A program made the position numbers and the translations under genes. Below the pieces are notes generated by a model, which was not told the DNA's origin, ran no database searches, and saw nothing but the letters and a program-made list of their open reading frames with translations. A DNA stretch of 64,000 nt from Jeotgalibacillus haloalkalitolerans. Its GTDB lineage: Bacteria; Bacillota; Bacilli; Bacillales; Jeotgalibacillaceae. The stretch lies in assembly GCF_034427455.1 (NCBI RefSeq), contig NZ_JAXQNN010000001.1, forward strand, positions 124,001-188,000, given 5' to 3'. Positions 27,124 through 36,572 of the stretch are shown here, piece by piece (position 1 is the stretch's first letter; the number at the start of each line of letters is the position of its first letter).

Positions 27124-27143
27124 AGCGCTTTTTGACAAGCGCT
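27124..27143 (+). promoter_or_regulatory. palindromic hairpin before nhaC
   Basis: AGCGCTT and AAGCGCT arms around TTTGAC, immediately before the nhaC ribosome binding site. It could be an operator or a translational control hairpin; no family is recognised. Confidence 0.35.
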
Positions 27144-27156
27144 CAGGAGGAGTAGA

Positions 27157-28587
27157 ATGAAAACACGCAAGCCGTCATTTTTAATTTCTGTTCTGTTAAT
27201 CGTCTTTCTTACCTTTGTGTTAGGTGTCAGTATTCTGCATTATCAGGTCGCACCGCAAATTCCAATCCTGATTGTAGCGTCTACGGTTGCGATCTACGGC
27301 TATTTGATCGGCTTTAAGTGGAAAGAGATTGAAGGGGCAATGGTAAAGGGCATCTCAGCAGGATTATCTTCCATTCTGATCCTCTGTCTGATTGGCGTTG
27401 TGATTGGTGTATGGGCATTAAACGGCACTGTACCAACGATGTCTTATTATGGACTAGTTATTTTGTCACCTCAATTTTTCCTGTTATCCGCTGTTGTTCT
27501 TTGCGTGGTCGTTTCCGTGATGACAGGAAGCTCATGGAGTGCGATCAGCACAATGGGTGTGGCGCTGATGGGTGTCGCATATGGAATGGATATTTCACCT
27601 CTCATGACTGCAGGTGCGGTTGTCAGTGGCGCAATCTTCGGTGATAAGATTTCACCGCTGTCTGACACGACGAATCTCGCATCAGCCATTGGAAAAGTGG
27701 ATATTTTTGAGCATATCCGTTATATGCTCTGGACAACCATCCCGGCACTTTTGATCACAATGGGTATCTTTACAGTCATCGGTCTTGATTCAAGATTTGT
27801 TAACCCAAACCTGACTCAAATCGAAGAAATGATCACAATTTTACAGGGACAGTTCCCGCTAAGTGCAGTCACGCTGCTGTCACCACTCGCGATTATCATC
27901 CTGGCGCTGAGAAAGGTTCCGCCTATCCCGACGCTGATCTGCGGGTTATTTATCGCAGTTTTAACGGCATTCTACACCGCTCCTGAAGCAACGCTTGGCG
28001 ACATTATGGCAGCTGCACACTTCGGCTACACAGCTGAAACCGGTGTAGAAGCAGTCGACAGCCTGTTATCACTCGGCGGCCTTGCCAGCATGATGTTTGG
28101 TGTATCGATCATCCTGGTCGCACTGGCACTCGGCGGCCTCATTCAGCTGATCGGGTTCCATCAGGTCATCATTGAAGGCATCTCAGGCTTTTTAAACAGA
28201 AAAGGAAATGTTATTTTGACAACGGTACTCTCCTGCATTGGCGTAAACGTGGTAATCGGCGAAGCCTATCTATCCATTATCCTGCCTGGACAAATGCTTG
28301 AATCCTCTTACAAAAAAGTGGGGCTGCACCCGAAAAACCTTTCAAGAACGCTTGAAGATGCAGGTACAGTTGTTCACCCGCTCGTTCCATGGGGTGTATC
28401 CGGTGCATTCATTATGTCTACGTTAGGCGTGGGAGTAGGATACGCGCTATTCAGCTTCTTCTGTATCATCACACCGATTCTTGCCGTGATTTTCGGCTAC
28501 ACCCGGTTCCTCGCTGTTCTTCCGCCTGAGGGAGCAGGGGAGGTCTATGCGGAAGATGAAATTGATGAAAAGAAAATGGTGCTTTGA
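27157..28587 (+). CDS. nhaC: NhaC-family Na+/H+ antiporter
   Basis: A 476-residue membrane protein with about 11-12 helices. NhaC-type marks are SVMTGSSWSAISTMGVALMG, GDKISPLSDTTNLAS and NVVIGEAYLSIILPGQM. Related proteins include malate/lactate antiporters, so the solute may be an organic acid rather than only sodium. It follows hmgA by 150 bases and has its own AGGAGG; placement suggests transport linked to aromatic amino acid use. Confidence 0.82.
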   Translation: MKTRKPSFLISVLLIVFLTFVLGVSILHYQVAPQIPILIVASTVAIYGYLIGFKWKEIEGAMVKGISAGLSSILILCLIGVVIGVWALNGTVPTMSYYGLVILSPQFFLLSAVVLCVVVSVMTGSSWSAISTMGVALMGVAYGMDISPLMTAGAVVSGAIFGDKISPLSDTTNLASAIGKVDIFEHIRYMLWTTIPALLITMGIFTVIGLDSRFVNPNLTQIEEMITILQGQFPLSAVTLLSPLAIIILALRKVPPIPTLICGLFIAVLTAFYTAPEATLGDIMAAAHFGYTAETGVEAVDSLLSLGGLASMMFGVSIILVALALGGLIQLIGFHQVIIEGISGFLNRKGNVILTTVLSCIGVNVVIGEAYLSIILPGQMLESSYKKVGLHPKNLSRTLEDAGTVVHPLVPWGVSGAFIMSTLGVGVGYALFSFFCIITPILAVIFGYTRFLAVLPPEGAGEVYAEDEIDEKKMVL

Positions 28588-28602
28588 TTGGGGATCGTCC
28601 AT

Positions 28603-28932
28603 ATGAAAACAGACAGAGAAAAAACGAACCGCGAACAGTTTTTCGCGGCACTCGTTTCACTTGAAACAACTGAAGAATGTCTCGCTTTCTTTGAAGACAT
28701 CGCCACCGGCAAAGAACTCGAAGCCTTCATCCAGCGCTACCAGGTCGCCAGGCGGCTGATCAACGGCGACACCTATGAAACGATTGAGCTTGAGACCAAT
28801 GCACGTTCAAGTATGGTGTCCCGGATCAAGCGGTGTCTGAACAGGGAAGACAGCGGTCTGCGGGCGGTGGTTTTGAGGGAGATGAAGGAGAGTAGTAGCG
28901 ATCCGGCAGCGACACAGCGGTGGCGGAGTTGA
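28603..28932 (+). CDS. YerC/TrpR-like regulator
   Basis: A 109-residue protein of the TrpR/YerC/YecD family: ECLAFFEDIATGKELEAFIQRYQVARRLINGDTYETI followed by the helix-turn-helix with SSMVSRIKRCLNRE. TrpR is a Trp-binding repressor; here, next to Phe/Tyr catabolism, it may sense an aromatic compound and control the locus. The ATG at 28603 has GGGGATC; it lies just after nhaC. The tail SSSDPAATQRWRS is not family-like and coincides with a degenerate REP sequence (28909-28938). Confidence 0.72.
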   Translation: MKTDREKTNREQFFAALVSLETTEECLAFFEDIATGKELEAFIQRYQVARRLINGDTYETIELETNARSSMVSRIKRCLNREDSGLRAVVLREMKESSSDPAATQRWRS

Positions 28933-28990
28933 GTGAGTTGTTTATCATGTTAAAAGCTAACCGGCTGAACCCTTCCTGAGTATACAGTAA

Positions 28991-29020
28991 CCCCCGGCTG
29001 AGCGGTCAGCCGGGGGTTTT
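28991..29020. terminator. terminator after the YerC-like gene
   Basis: CCCCCGGCTGA and TCAGCCGGGGG arms, loop GCGG, then TTTT. The stem is the same as at 20298 and 37398. Confidence 0.85.
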
Positions 29021-29035
29021 GAGTGGTGTGTGGTG

Positions 29036-29181
29036 TAGGTCTTTTTACGCTATTTCCTGAAAGTGGTGCGAAAAGTCATGAACCACCGGGGTTTTCTCAT
29101 GAACACCAACTTTTATTTCCTGAACCACACGTATTATCTCATGAACATCAGCCGAAATCTCCTGAACCATTTTAATCCAAT
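29036..29181 (+). repeat. 146-bp six-unit array, copy 2
   Basis: Header starting TAGGTCTTTTTACG, then six 21-base units starting CCTGAA, CATGAA, CATGAA, CCTGAA, CATGAA, CCTGAA: the TGAA subtype rather than the CGAA subtype of copy 1. A REP element follows 1 base later. Confidence 0.88.
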
Positions 29182-29182
29182 T

Positions 29183-29213
29183 TGATACACTAACCTCCGT
29201 CCCCCTGTATCAC
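29183..29213. repeat. REP-like palindrome at the 3' end of the MFS gene
   Basis: Plus strand reads TGATACAC...CCTCCGTCCCCCTGTATCAC. On the minus strand it encodes the last residues RVIQGDGG of the MFS protein and its TAG stop. Confidence 0.75.
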
Positions 29214-30389
29214 CCGCAAACCCCGCACCCGCATCAAATACCCAAACGCCAGAACCAATGACAACAAGCCATACCCAAACATCATCTGCTGAAGCGCCAG
29301 TGTATCAAGCAGCAATCCGGTCACGATCAGGATGAACTGATAAATAAAGTCATCGAGCATCCCGCGGAATGAGAAGAATCTCCCGTGGTAAGGGGACGGG
29401 ATGGTTGTCTGGAACATCGTTGTTGCGAGTGGAAAGAAGCTTCCTACAGCAAATCCGAATAGGGCAAACGCGAGCAGTGCAACAGGTGCATAAGTCACAT
29501 AGATCAGCATCAGCTGCGAAAGACCGATCAACATAGCAAAAGCAAACAGACTTTTCGCGGGCATGCTGTGATCAAAGCGCCTGACAAACAGCGTGCCCAG
29601 AATAAAAGCAACTCCTTCAATTGTATATAGCCAGCCCTTCACAGCAGGGTCTTCAAGGATTTCGCTCACATTAATAATAATCAGGTTAAACCCGCCTATA
29701 AATAAAAGGGGTGCGAGCGTAAGCAGCATCGTCGGAATTACAGCCGGATGCTCACGTATAACTGGAAATACCTTCATAAAACCACGGCTTTGTTTTTCTT
29801 CGTGCACTACCCGGCCTGCTTCTTCTTGTTTCTCATCAATTTTTAACTGCATCGTTAATAAAAGCAGCACTGTATAAGCAATTCCTGCGATGATATACAG
29901 CATCGTCAGGGACATCAGGCTGAGAAAAATACCGGCCGCTGCTGTACCTGCAATACGCGACAGCGTGGATATATTCATATGTAATCCGTTGACTTTTACA
30001 AGCTCGCTTTCCTCAGTAACGAGTGGAATGGCAGCCTGAAGTGCGGGGAAATAGAAGGCTGCTGCGATATTGATTGAGATCAAAAAGGCAATCATCCATA
30101 CAATAGAGCCTGTCTCAATGGCGATCAGCATAAAGCCTGTACTGATCAGCCTTCCGACCCCTGCATAGAGCATAATCGTTTTCTTTTTCATCTGATCAAC
30201 AGCTTTTCCTGCAAGCGGGCCAAGCGCAATGCCAGCCAGAATACCGGTTGCCAGTATCAGTGATTTATGAAAATCAGACGGGATTTTATCCTGCATAAAC
30301 GCAAGATCTCCAATAATCCCAAGCCATAATCCAAACCCTGCAATAAATTCTCCAACGAGTAAAATCCATATATTTTTATTTTTTATCAA
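29190..30389 (-). CDS. MFS transporter divergent to petrobactin operon
   Basis: A 399-residue protein with about 12 membrane helices. The sequence is of the MFS_3-type exporters (FIAGFGLWLGIIGDLAFMQ at the start, GKAVDQMKKKTIMLYAGVGRL in loop 2-3). It diverges from asbA across a Fur box, so it is probably iron regulated; export of petrobactin is a reasonable guess but not shown. The start is TTG with AGAAGGG upstream. Its last eight codons lie in a REP palindrome. Confidence 0.8.
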   Translation of the reverse strand: MIKNKNIWILLVGEFIAGFGLWLGIIGDLAFMQDKIPSDFHKSLILATGILAGIALGPLAGKAVDQMKKKTIMLYAGVGRLISTGFMLIAIETGSIVWMIAFLISINIAAAFYFPALQAAIPLVTEESELVKVNGLHMNISTLSRIAGTAAAGIFLSLMSLTMLYIIAGIAYTVLLLLTMQLKIDEKQEEAGRVVHEEKQSRGFMKVFPVIREHPAVIPTMLLTLAPLLFIGGFNLIIINVSEILEDPAVKGWLYTIEGVAFILGTLFVRRFDHSMPAKSLFAFAMLIGLSQLMLIYVTYAPVALLAFALFGFAVGSFFPLATTMFQTTIPSPYHGRFFSFRGMLDDFIYQFILIVTGLLLDTLALQQMMFGYGLLSLVLAFGYLMRVRGLRVIQGDGG

Positions 30390-30421
30390 CTGTATCAGCC
30401 CTTCTTCATGAAATTAGACCT

Positions 30422-30446
30422 ATTGAAAATGATAATCATTTTCAAT
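30422..30446. promoter_or_regulatory. Fur box 1
   Basis: A 25-base inverted repeat, ATTGAAAATGAT-A-ATCATTTTCAAT, containing a strong match to the Fur 7-1-7 site. It lies between the MFS start and asbA and could serve both directions. Confidence 0.9.
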
Positions 30447-30567
30447 TATAATGAGAACGCGAATAAATGAAAAGAGCAATTTTCCCTAACGAGGAAATGG
30501 CAGGATGCTGATTGATATCAAAACGGACAGCCTTTTACTTAGAAAAGGTTATTTTTTCACCTTCTAT

Positions 30568-30582
30568 TGAGAATGATTATCA
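30568..30582. promoter_or_regulatory. Fur box 2
   Basis: TGAGAATGATTATCA differs at one base from TGATAATNATTATCA. It lies 33 bases before the asbA start, where a bound Fur would block the asb transcript. Confidence 0.85.
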
Positions 30583-30614
30583 ACAAATGTGGGAATGAAA
30601 GGAATGGTGAGGTT

Positions 30615-32417
30615 ATGACAGATCATGCAAAGAGGATTGCAGAAAAAGCTTCATTCCAGGCGTTTATGAACAGTTATTTGCGGGAGACTGATATGGGCGT
30701 CTGGTGCTGTGTGGATCAGTGGAGGCGTCATCATCAGCTGCAGGAGGGTGCTCAGATGATTGAGCTTCACCTGCCTCATCAGGCGCTCCGGTACGGACTT
30801 GAGGTGACGTATGCATCTACAGCAGTCGGCAGGCATCAGTTCGGCCGTGTATTTGCTTATCGTCCTCATACAAAAAAGTGGGAGCAGACAGATTATTTCA
30901 CTGTTATGATTCACGCCATTCAGGAGCTTCATTTTAAAGAAAAAGGTACGCATTATGATGAACTGCTTGTCCGTCTGCTCGACAGCTGCCATACAATGAC
31001 CGGCTATATTGAGAAGCGGCTGGGGGATGCAGATCGGCTGTATGATCCCCGGCAGACATTTATTGAATCTGAACAGTCACTGCTGTTTGGTCACTGGCTG
31101 CACCCGACACCTAAAAGCAGGCAGGGGATGGCATCCTGGCAGCATGACCGGTTCGCGCCGGAGCTGAAAGGTTCTTTTCAGCTGCATTATTTTGAAGTAC
31201 ATAACAGTTTGATTGAAGAAGATAGTCTTTTACATAAAAAAACGAGTGAGCTGCTGATGGAATCAGTCAGACACGCGCTTCCGGAGATGAAGGCTGCTGA
31301 AGGTTGCAGTCTGATTCCGATGCATCCACTGCAGGCAGAGTGGCTGCTGCAGCAGGATGACGTGAAGGCCTTCATTCAGCAGGGCACGCTGAAAAGTCTT
31401 GGCACATTTGGTACTGCATACACAGCTACTTCATCATTTAGAACGCTATACGCCCCTGAGGAGGACTGGATGCTGAAGTTTTCCATTCCTGTTAAGCTGA
31501 CGAATTCTCTGAGGGTTAACAAGCGTCATGAATTAAAAGCAGGGATGACGATGGCAAAGTTGATGCGCAGGCTGCCATTTCTTACAGCATATCCGGATTT
31601 CCACATGATAGAAGACCCGGCGTACCTAACGTTAAACCTTCCGTCAACAAAGGAGTCAGGCTTTGAAATGATTATCAGATTCAACCCTTTTTCAGCAGCT
31701 GAAGGAAGCGGCAGGGGTATATGTTCTATTGCATCTTTAACACAGGATCCGGTTCCGGGTGAGCATTCCAAGCTGTCCAGAGTGATCACGCAGCTTGCAG
31801 ATACTGCACAAGCTTCTGCTGAATCAGTCAGTCTCAAATGGTTTGAGCGCTACTGGTATCAGGCAATTGAACCGCTGATCCATCTATATGATGAGTATGG
31901 AATTGCACTTGAAGCACACCAGCAGAACAGCCTGATCGACCTCTCCACGGGTTATCCATCAGCCTATTACTACCGGGATAACCAGGGCTATTATTTAGCT
32001 GAATCTGAAAAGCAGCAGCTGCTTGAAATTGAGCGTGATCTGGCAAGAGCGCCGGAGCTGTTTTATACAGAATCGCTGATTGAAGACCGCTTTACTTATT
32101 ATGCGTTCATGAATCAGCTGGCTTCTGTGATCTATCGTTTTGGGGCAGATGGTCTGATCAGTGAAAGTGAGTTGATTGACTGGGTAACGGAGCGGTTTGA
32201 GACGCTCGAAAAGGGTTTGTCTAATCGCGGAAAGCGCTTTGTATCAAGACTTTTAAAAGCTGAAAAATTGCCTTGTAAAGCTAACCTGCTGACAAGATTA
32301 CATGATGTTGATGAACTGGAGGAAGCGCTTGAGCAGGCGGTTTATACCTATGTAAAAAATCCATTCGCAAAAGAAGGAAAGGGGCATGCATATGCAGATG
32401 TATCAATCAGTGTCTGA
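30615..32417 (+). CDS. asbA: petrobactin biosynthesis NIS synthetase AsbA
   Basis: A 600-residue IucA/IucC-type synthetase that uses ATP to join citrate and spermidine in petrobactin assembly. Seen: LIPMHPLQAEWLLQ, TYTATSSFRTLYAPEEDWMLKFSIPVKLTNSLRVN and the C-terminal FhuF-like part with IALEAHQQNSLIDL. Length equals known AsbA. ATG at 30615 is preferred over the TTG at 30567, which would put Fur box 2 inside the gene. First gene of a six-gene operon. Confidence 0.92.
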   Translation: MTDHAKRIAEKASFQAFMNSYLRETDMGVWCCVDQWRRHHQLQEGAQMIELHLPHQALRYGLEVTYASTAVGRHQFGRVFAYRPHTKKWEQTDYFTVMIHAIQELHFKEKGTHYDELLVRLLDSCHTMTGYIEKRLGDADRLYDPRQTFIESEQSLLFGHWLHPTPKSRQGMASWQHDRFAPELKGSFQLHYFEVHNSLIEEDSLLHKKTSELLMESVRHALPEMKAAEGCSLIPMHPLQAEWLLQQDDVKAFIQQGTLKSLGTFGTAYTATSSFRTLYAPEEDWMLKFSIPVKLTNSLRVNKRHELKAGMTMAKLMRRLPFLTAYPDFHMIEDPAYLTLNLPSTKESGFEMIIRFNPFSAAEGSGRGICSIASLTQDPVPGEHSKLSRVITQLADTAQASAESVSLKWFERYWYQAIEPLIHLYDEYGIALEAHQQNSLIDLSTGYPSAYYYRDNQGYYLAESEKQQLLEIERDLARAPELFYTESLIEDRFTYYAFMNQLASVIYRFGADGLISESELIDWVTERFETLEKGLSNRGKRFVSRLLKAEKLPCKANLLTRLHDVDELEEALEQAVYTYVKNPFAKEGKGHAYADVSISV

Positions 32418-34116
32418 TCCGCATACTCATCGTGTGACCAGGCAGCTTGTGGAGGCGTTGCTATTTGAAAGTCTGATTCCTTTTCAGGAGGTGCGGTCGG
32501 ATGAACCGGCTGAATCGTGCTTTGTTATGCATGGACGGCACAGGAACTATGAATGTCGCGGAAAGAGATCGGCTTTTAACCGTGTCAGGCTGACAGGGCC
32601 GGTTGTATATAAGGAGAATAACAGAACGATCCAGGCAACGCTTGAGGATCTGCTGCAGGATTTTATTCCTGAAGAAAAAGCAGGTGCGCTGCGGACTGAA
32701 TGGATGCAGACGATCGCACTCAGCAGATGGAATGATCAATATGCAGTTCCGTCTTTATCAAGGAGGGAATTGACGTTTGAAGCGCTTGAATCACAGCTGA
32801 TTGAAGGGCATCCCTATCATCCGTCCTATAAAGCGAGAACCGGTTTCACAATAGAGGATCATGAAAAATACGGTCCGGAAGCAGGGCAGACGTTTCAAGT
32901 CATCTGGACAGCAGTCTGCCGTGAGATCACGTCAGTTTGTATTACTGTTGATGAATCGGAATTTTGGCAGCGGGAGCTTGGTACTGAAGGCTGGCAGGCT
33001 ATTTTACAAGAAATGAAACGCCAGAATCTCGATTTGACGCATTATACCCTTCTCCCTGTGCATCCGTGGCAGTGGGAGGCGCTGCAGGATGAGCTGGGTT
33101 CTCTTTTAGCTGAAAAATTGATGATCCGGCTGGATGTGGAAAGTGAGTATTATACGGCTACGCAGTCTGTCAGAACACTCATTAATCAGAGGGATTACAA
33201 AAAAGCGCACCTGAAGCTGCCAATGAATATGGTGAATACCTCTTCACTGCGTACCCTGAACCCGGAATCCGTCTGCGCGGCGCCTGCGATTTCAGCATGG
33301 ATTGATAGAGCGGTGCGTGCTGATGCCTTTTTAAAGGACCGGATGATTGTGTTAAAGGAATATGCAGGTGTGATGGCAGAGGCAGGTTCTGCTGCATTAA
33401 CCGGACAGCTTGGTGCGATTTGGCGTGAAAGTCTGTCAGCGTATTTATCAGAGGGTGATGAGGCGGTCCCGTTTACAGCGATGTGTGTAACAGAGCGTGA
33501 TGGTGAGTTATTTATTCAGCCGTGGCTGGATCAATATGGCATAGAAGCCTGGATACAGCGGCTGATTGAAGTGGCTGTGATTCCTGTATGGCACTTACTT
33601 GTTGCGCATGGGATCGGATTAGAAGCGCATGCACAGAATATGGTGCTGGTCCATCAGAACGGCTGGCCGCAGCGGATTGTCCTGCGTGATTTTCATGAGA
33701 GTGTGGAGTATACAGAAGCATTTGTCAACGACTTACACGCTGTTCCGGATTTTGAAAAGATTCACCCTGGATTTAAAGGTGCACCGGATGATCAGTTTTA
33801 CCGAATGGCGAATGTAGAAGCATTGCGGGAGCTTGTGATGGATACGCTGTTTATTTTTAACCTTGCAGATCTTTCGTATGTGCTTGAGCAGCAGACCGGA
33901 TTTGAGGAAGAGCGCTTCTGGCGTCAGGTAAATGTACGAATTGCTGAGCATATCAGTTCATTTCCGCATTTACAAAAGCGCCACGCAGCACTGGGAATGG
34001 AGCAGCCGGTCATTTACACAGAATCACTGCTTAAAAAGAAGTTGATCTCCGGTGAACACAGACATCTGGTGCCAAATGAATTTGAGAGAAAGGAAGCGTC
34101 AGCATGCTCTATATAG
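32386..34116 (+). CDS. asbB: petrobactin biosynthesis NIS synthetase AsbB
   Basis: A 576-residue second IucA/IucC-type synthetase, which condenses further spermidine/citrate intermediates. Seen: YTLLPVHPWQWEALQDEL, TATQSVRTLINQRDYKKAHLKLPMNMV-type core and GIGLEAHAQNMVLVH. It overlaps asbA by 32 bases; three in-frame ATGs (32386, 32392, 32398) lie near the ribosome binding site AAGGAAAGGGG, so the exact start is uncertain. Confidence 0.9.
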   Translation: MHMQMYQSVSDPHTHRVTRQLVEALLFESLIPFQEVRSDEPAESCFVMHGRHRNYECRGKRSAFNRVRLTGPVVYKENNRTIQATLEDLLQDFIPEEKAGALRTEWMQTIALSRWNDQYAVPSLSRRELTFEALESQLIEGHPYHPSYKARTGFTIEDHEKYGPEAGQTFQVIWTAVCREITSVCITVDESEFWQRELGTEGWQAILQEMKRQNLDLTHYTLLPVHPWQWEALQDELGSLLAEKLMIRLDVESEYYTATQSVRTLINQRDYKKAHLKLPMNMVNTSSLRTLNPESVCAAPAISAWIDRAVRADAFLKDRMIVLKEYAGVMAEAGSAALTGQLGAIWRESLSAYLSEGDEAVPFTAMCVTERDGELFIQPWLDQYGIEAWIQRLIEVAVIPVWHLLVAHGIGLEAHAQNMVLVHQNGWPQRIVLRDFHESVEYTEAFVNDLHAVPDFEKIHPGFKGAPDDQFYRMANVEALRELVMDTLFIFNLADLSYVLEQQTGFEEERFWRQVNVRIAEHISSFPHLQKRHAALGMEQPVIYTESLLKKKLISGEHRHLVPNEFERKEASACSI

Positions 34117-35336
34117 ATGACCAATTTTACAGTCAGGCAGATCTTGATAAAAGATTTGAAATCTTCAGGGGGATGCCTGAGCTGAGAGAAAATGAAGGAA
34201 AGCGGATCGCTGTCTGTCTGGATGATCCGTTTGAATGGATTGCCCTTTGTCTATTTATGAAACAATCCGGCGGCACTGTAATGCCCATTCATGCGTCAAC
34301 ACCAAAGGATGGCGCGGTGCAAATGGCAAATCGGGCATCCTGCACTGTTTTGTTTTATGGAGTCCTGGATTCACCGCTTTACCTGGAAAATGAATCAGCG
34401 GATGAAGAAGGCGGGCTGCTTCAGATGAGTTCCGGCACAACGGGAGCTCCGAAATGTATCAAACGTTCGTGGGGCTCAATTGATGAGGAGCTCGAAAGCT
34501 ATGTGAAGGTGCTGCCTGCGGGATCAGACGTGCCATCACTTGTTGCGTGCCCTGTCTCGCATTCATATGGTCTGATCTGCGGCGTTCTGGCCTCTTTGGC
34601 GCGTGGGGCACAGCCAGTCATTCTGTCAGGTATGAACCCGGCTTATCTATTGAAAAAAGTGAAGGCTCATCAGAAACATCTATTTTATGCCTCTCCCGTT
34701 CTTTTACATACAATGGCACGCCTTGCGAGGGGTGAAAAGGTGTTTGATCAGGTCATGACCTCAGGGACAATGCTTCCTTCTGTCTGGTTTGAAAAAATCA
34801 AAGAGGTGTCAGGAACTGTACTTCAGCAGTATGGCTGTTCTGAAGCGGGATGTATCAGTATCAACCCTGACGTCACATCCACTGGTGAAATGGGCTATGT
34901 GCTTCCACATCTGGAAGTAACAGCCGGTCTGCCGGGACATCCTCAGGAAATCGTGGTGACTAAAAAGGAAGAAGTGATTCACACGAAAGATCTCGGAGAA
35001 CTTGATCATGGGATGCTCACATTTATCTCAAGACTTGATGACACGATTAACGTGGCGGGACTGAATGTGTATCCGCAGGAAGTGGAGGATGTGCTGCTGC
35101 GGGCATCGGGCGTAAATGATGCAGTTGTCCTGAAAAAGCCCAGCAGACTGTCAGGAGAAAATGTCTGTGCGTACTATAATTCAACTGAAGAATTGGCTGA
35201 ATCAGAACTGCGCGAATGGTGTCTCAGATATCTCGCGCCTTATCAGATTCCAGCAACATTCATGAAAGTAAACGAAATCCCAAAGCTTGCAAACGGAAAA
35301 GTAAGCAGAAAACAAGTATCGGAGCTGTTTGTATGA
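34104..35336 (+). CDS. asbC: petrobactin biosynthesis 3,4-dihydroxybenzoate-AMP ligase AsbC
   Basis: A 410-residue adenylating enzyme with the ATP motif LLQMSSGTTGAPK at 105-117 and SRLDDTINVAGLNVYPQEVEDVL near the C-terminus. It activates 3,4-dihydroxybenzoate and loads it on AsbD. It overlaps asbB by 13 bases. Confidence 0.92.
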   Translation: MLYIDDQFYSQADLDKRFEIFRGMPELRENEGKRIAVCLDDPFEWIALCLFMKQSGGTVMPIHASTPKDGAVQMANRASCTVLFYGVLDSPLYLENESADEEGGLLQMSSGTTGAPKCIKRSWGSIDEELESYVKVLPAGSDVPSLVACPVSHSYGLICGVLASLARGAQPVILSGMNPAYLLKKVKAHQKHLFYASPVLLHTMARLARGEKVFDQVMTSGTMLPSVWFEKIKEVSGTVLQQYGCSEAGCISINPDVTSTGEMGYVLPHLEVTAGLPGHPQEIVVTKKEEVIHTKDLGELDHGMLTFISRLDDTINVAGLNVYPQEVEDVLLRASGVNDAVVLKKPSRLSGENVCAYYNSTEELAESELREWCLRYLAPYQIPATFMKVNEIPKLANGKVSRKQVSELFV

Positions 35337-35605
35337 CAAAAGAAGCGTATATCAACCTGATCGAACGCTTAATCAAAGAAGAACTCGAACTCGCGGCAGC
35401 AGATTCATTTCACCCGCATGCCCGATTGAATGAAGATCTCTATATCGATTCTGTGATGATGCTTGAACTGATCCTCTGTCTTGAATTAGAAGCGGGTGTT
35501 TCTATCCCGGATGAAGCCATTTCACCAAAGGATTTCTATACAGTCGACAGCCTGGCAGACTTTTTAATGCGGCAGTCAGAGCGGGAGGGAGCCACGCATG
35601 ATTAA
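35333..35605 (+). CDS. asbD: petrobactin aryl carrier protein AsbD
   Basis: A 90-residue carrier protein; Ser-40 in LYIDSVMMLEL is the phosphopantetheine site. It carries 3,4-dihydroxybenzoyl between AsbC and AsbE. The ATG at 35333 overlaps the asbC stop (ATGA). Confidence 0.92.
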   Translation: MTKEAYINLIERLIKEELELAAADSFHPHARLNEDLYIDSVMMLELILCLELEAGVSIPDEAISPKDFYTVDSLADFLMRQSEREGATHD

Positions 35606-36572
35606 AGTTCACTGCTTTGTCAGCTGCGTCTGCGAAGCGATCAAAAAATCAACAAATGCAGATCACAGACCCTATTATTTTGGTGTGTGGGATGCAGATT
35701 TTGACGTGCTTGAAGACGGTACGATTACCTATCATTCATCACGGATTGATCATACTTTTTTCAAAACATGGTATGAAATGCTTTATGGCATCAGGCTTCG
35801 TGAGTGGTATGATCCCTCAAAAAATAAACGTGAAAACATTCAGGAAATGCTATGGCTACTGGACGGAAAATCAGATGATGAGTATTTGATGGTGATGCTG
35901 GATTTATCTAAACTGCCTGAGCGTGAAAACAAATTTCACCAGTCACCATTTCCGCATTATGTCATGCTCGAAAAAACGGATGACGAAGATCAATGGATGA
36001 TGCTCGACCCTGACTTCAGATGGGAAGGTGTGCTGCCGAAAGACCGTATTTTACAGGCGATAGAAGAGCCGGCTGTAGGAGGCGGTTATCTGTTTGACGC
36101 GTCTGAAGTCGTTACACCAGGTCCTGAAACAGTGGAAGCGTATTTTAATACGTGTATGAAGCTGAATGAAAATCCGATTCTTGATGCAGTGAAACATATC
36201 GTTACTTCTTATACAGAAGGAGAGCGGGGGCCCGTTTCAAAGCTGTCAAAAGTACTGAAGCAGCTTCCGGTCCTTGCCATCAGAAAATATGCCTATGAAC
36301 ATGCCTTTGCGTACTTCTGGAATGAGCTTCAGCTGGATGAAGATGAATTTGAAGCATGGTGTGATGAAATTGAGAAGCTCGAACGCGGCTTCACAACAAT
36401 TCAGTATCGCGCGATGAAATATGCAAAAACAGAAGACCCTGAAGTGGCTGAGACGATTTTTCTAAAAATAGATGAACTGCAGTCGATTGAATTCCGCATT
36501 AAGCAGGGGCTTCAGGAAAGCTTTGAAGCCTGGATGAAAAAACAGGTCAGGGAAGAGGTGACAGCAGGATGA
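35598..36572 (+). CDS. asbE: petrobactin biosynthesis AsbE
   Basis: A 324-residue protein in the position and size of AsbE, which transfers 3,4-dihydroxybenzoyl from AsbD to spermidine. Assignment rests on operon order and general likeness (early CFVSCVCEAIKKSTN, DHRPYYFGVWDADFDV). It overlaps asbD by 8 bases. Confidence 0.88.
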   Translation: MIKVHCFVSCVCEAIKKSTNADHRPYYFGVWDADFDVLEDGTITYHSSRIDHTFFKTWYEMLYGIRLREWYDPSKNKRENIQEMLWLLDGKSDDEYLMVMLDLSKLPERENKFHQSPFPHYVMLEKTDDEDQWMMLDPDFRWEGVLPKDRILQAIEEPAVGGGYLFDASEVVTPGPETVEAYFNTCMKLNENPILDAVKHIVTSYTEGERGPVSKLSKVLKQLPVLAIRKYAYEHAFAYFWNELQLDEDEFEAWCDEIEKLERGFTTIQYRAMKYAKTEDPEVAETIFLKIDELQSIEFRIKQGLQESFEAWMKKQVREEVTAG

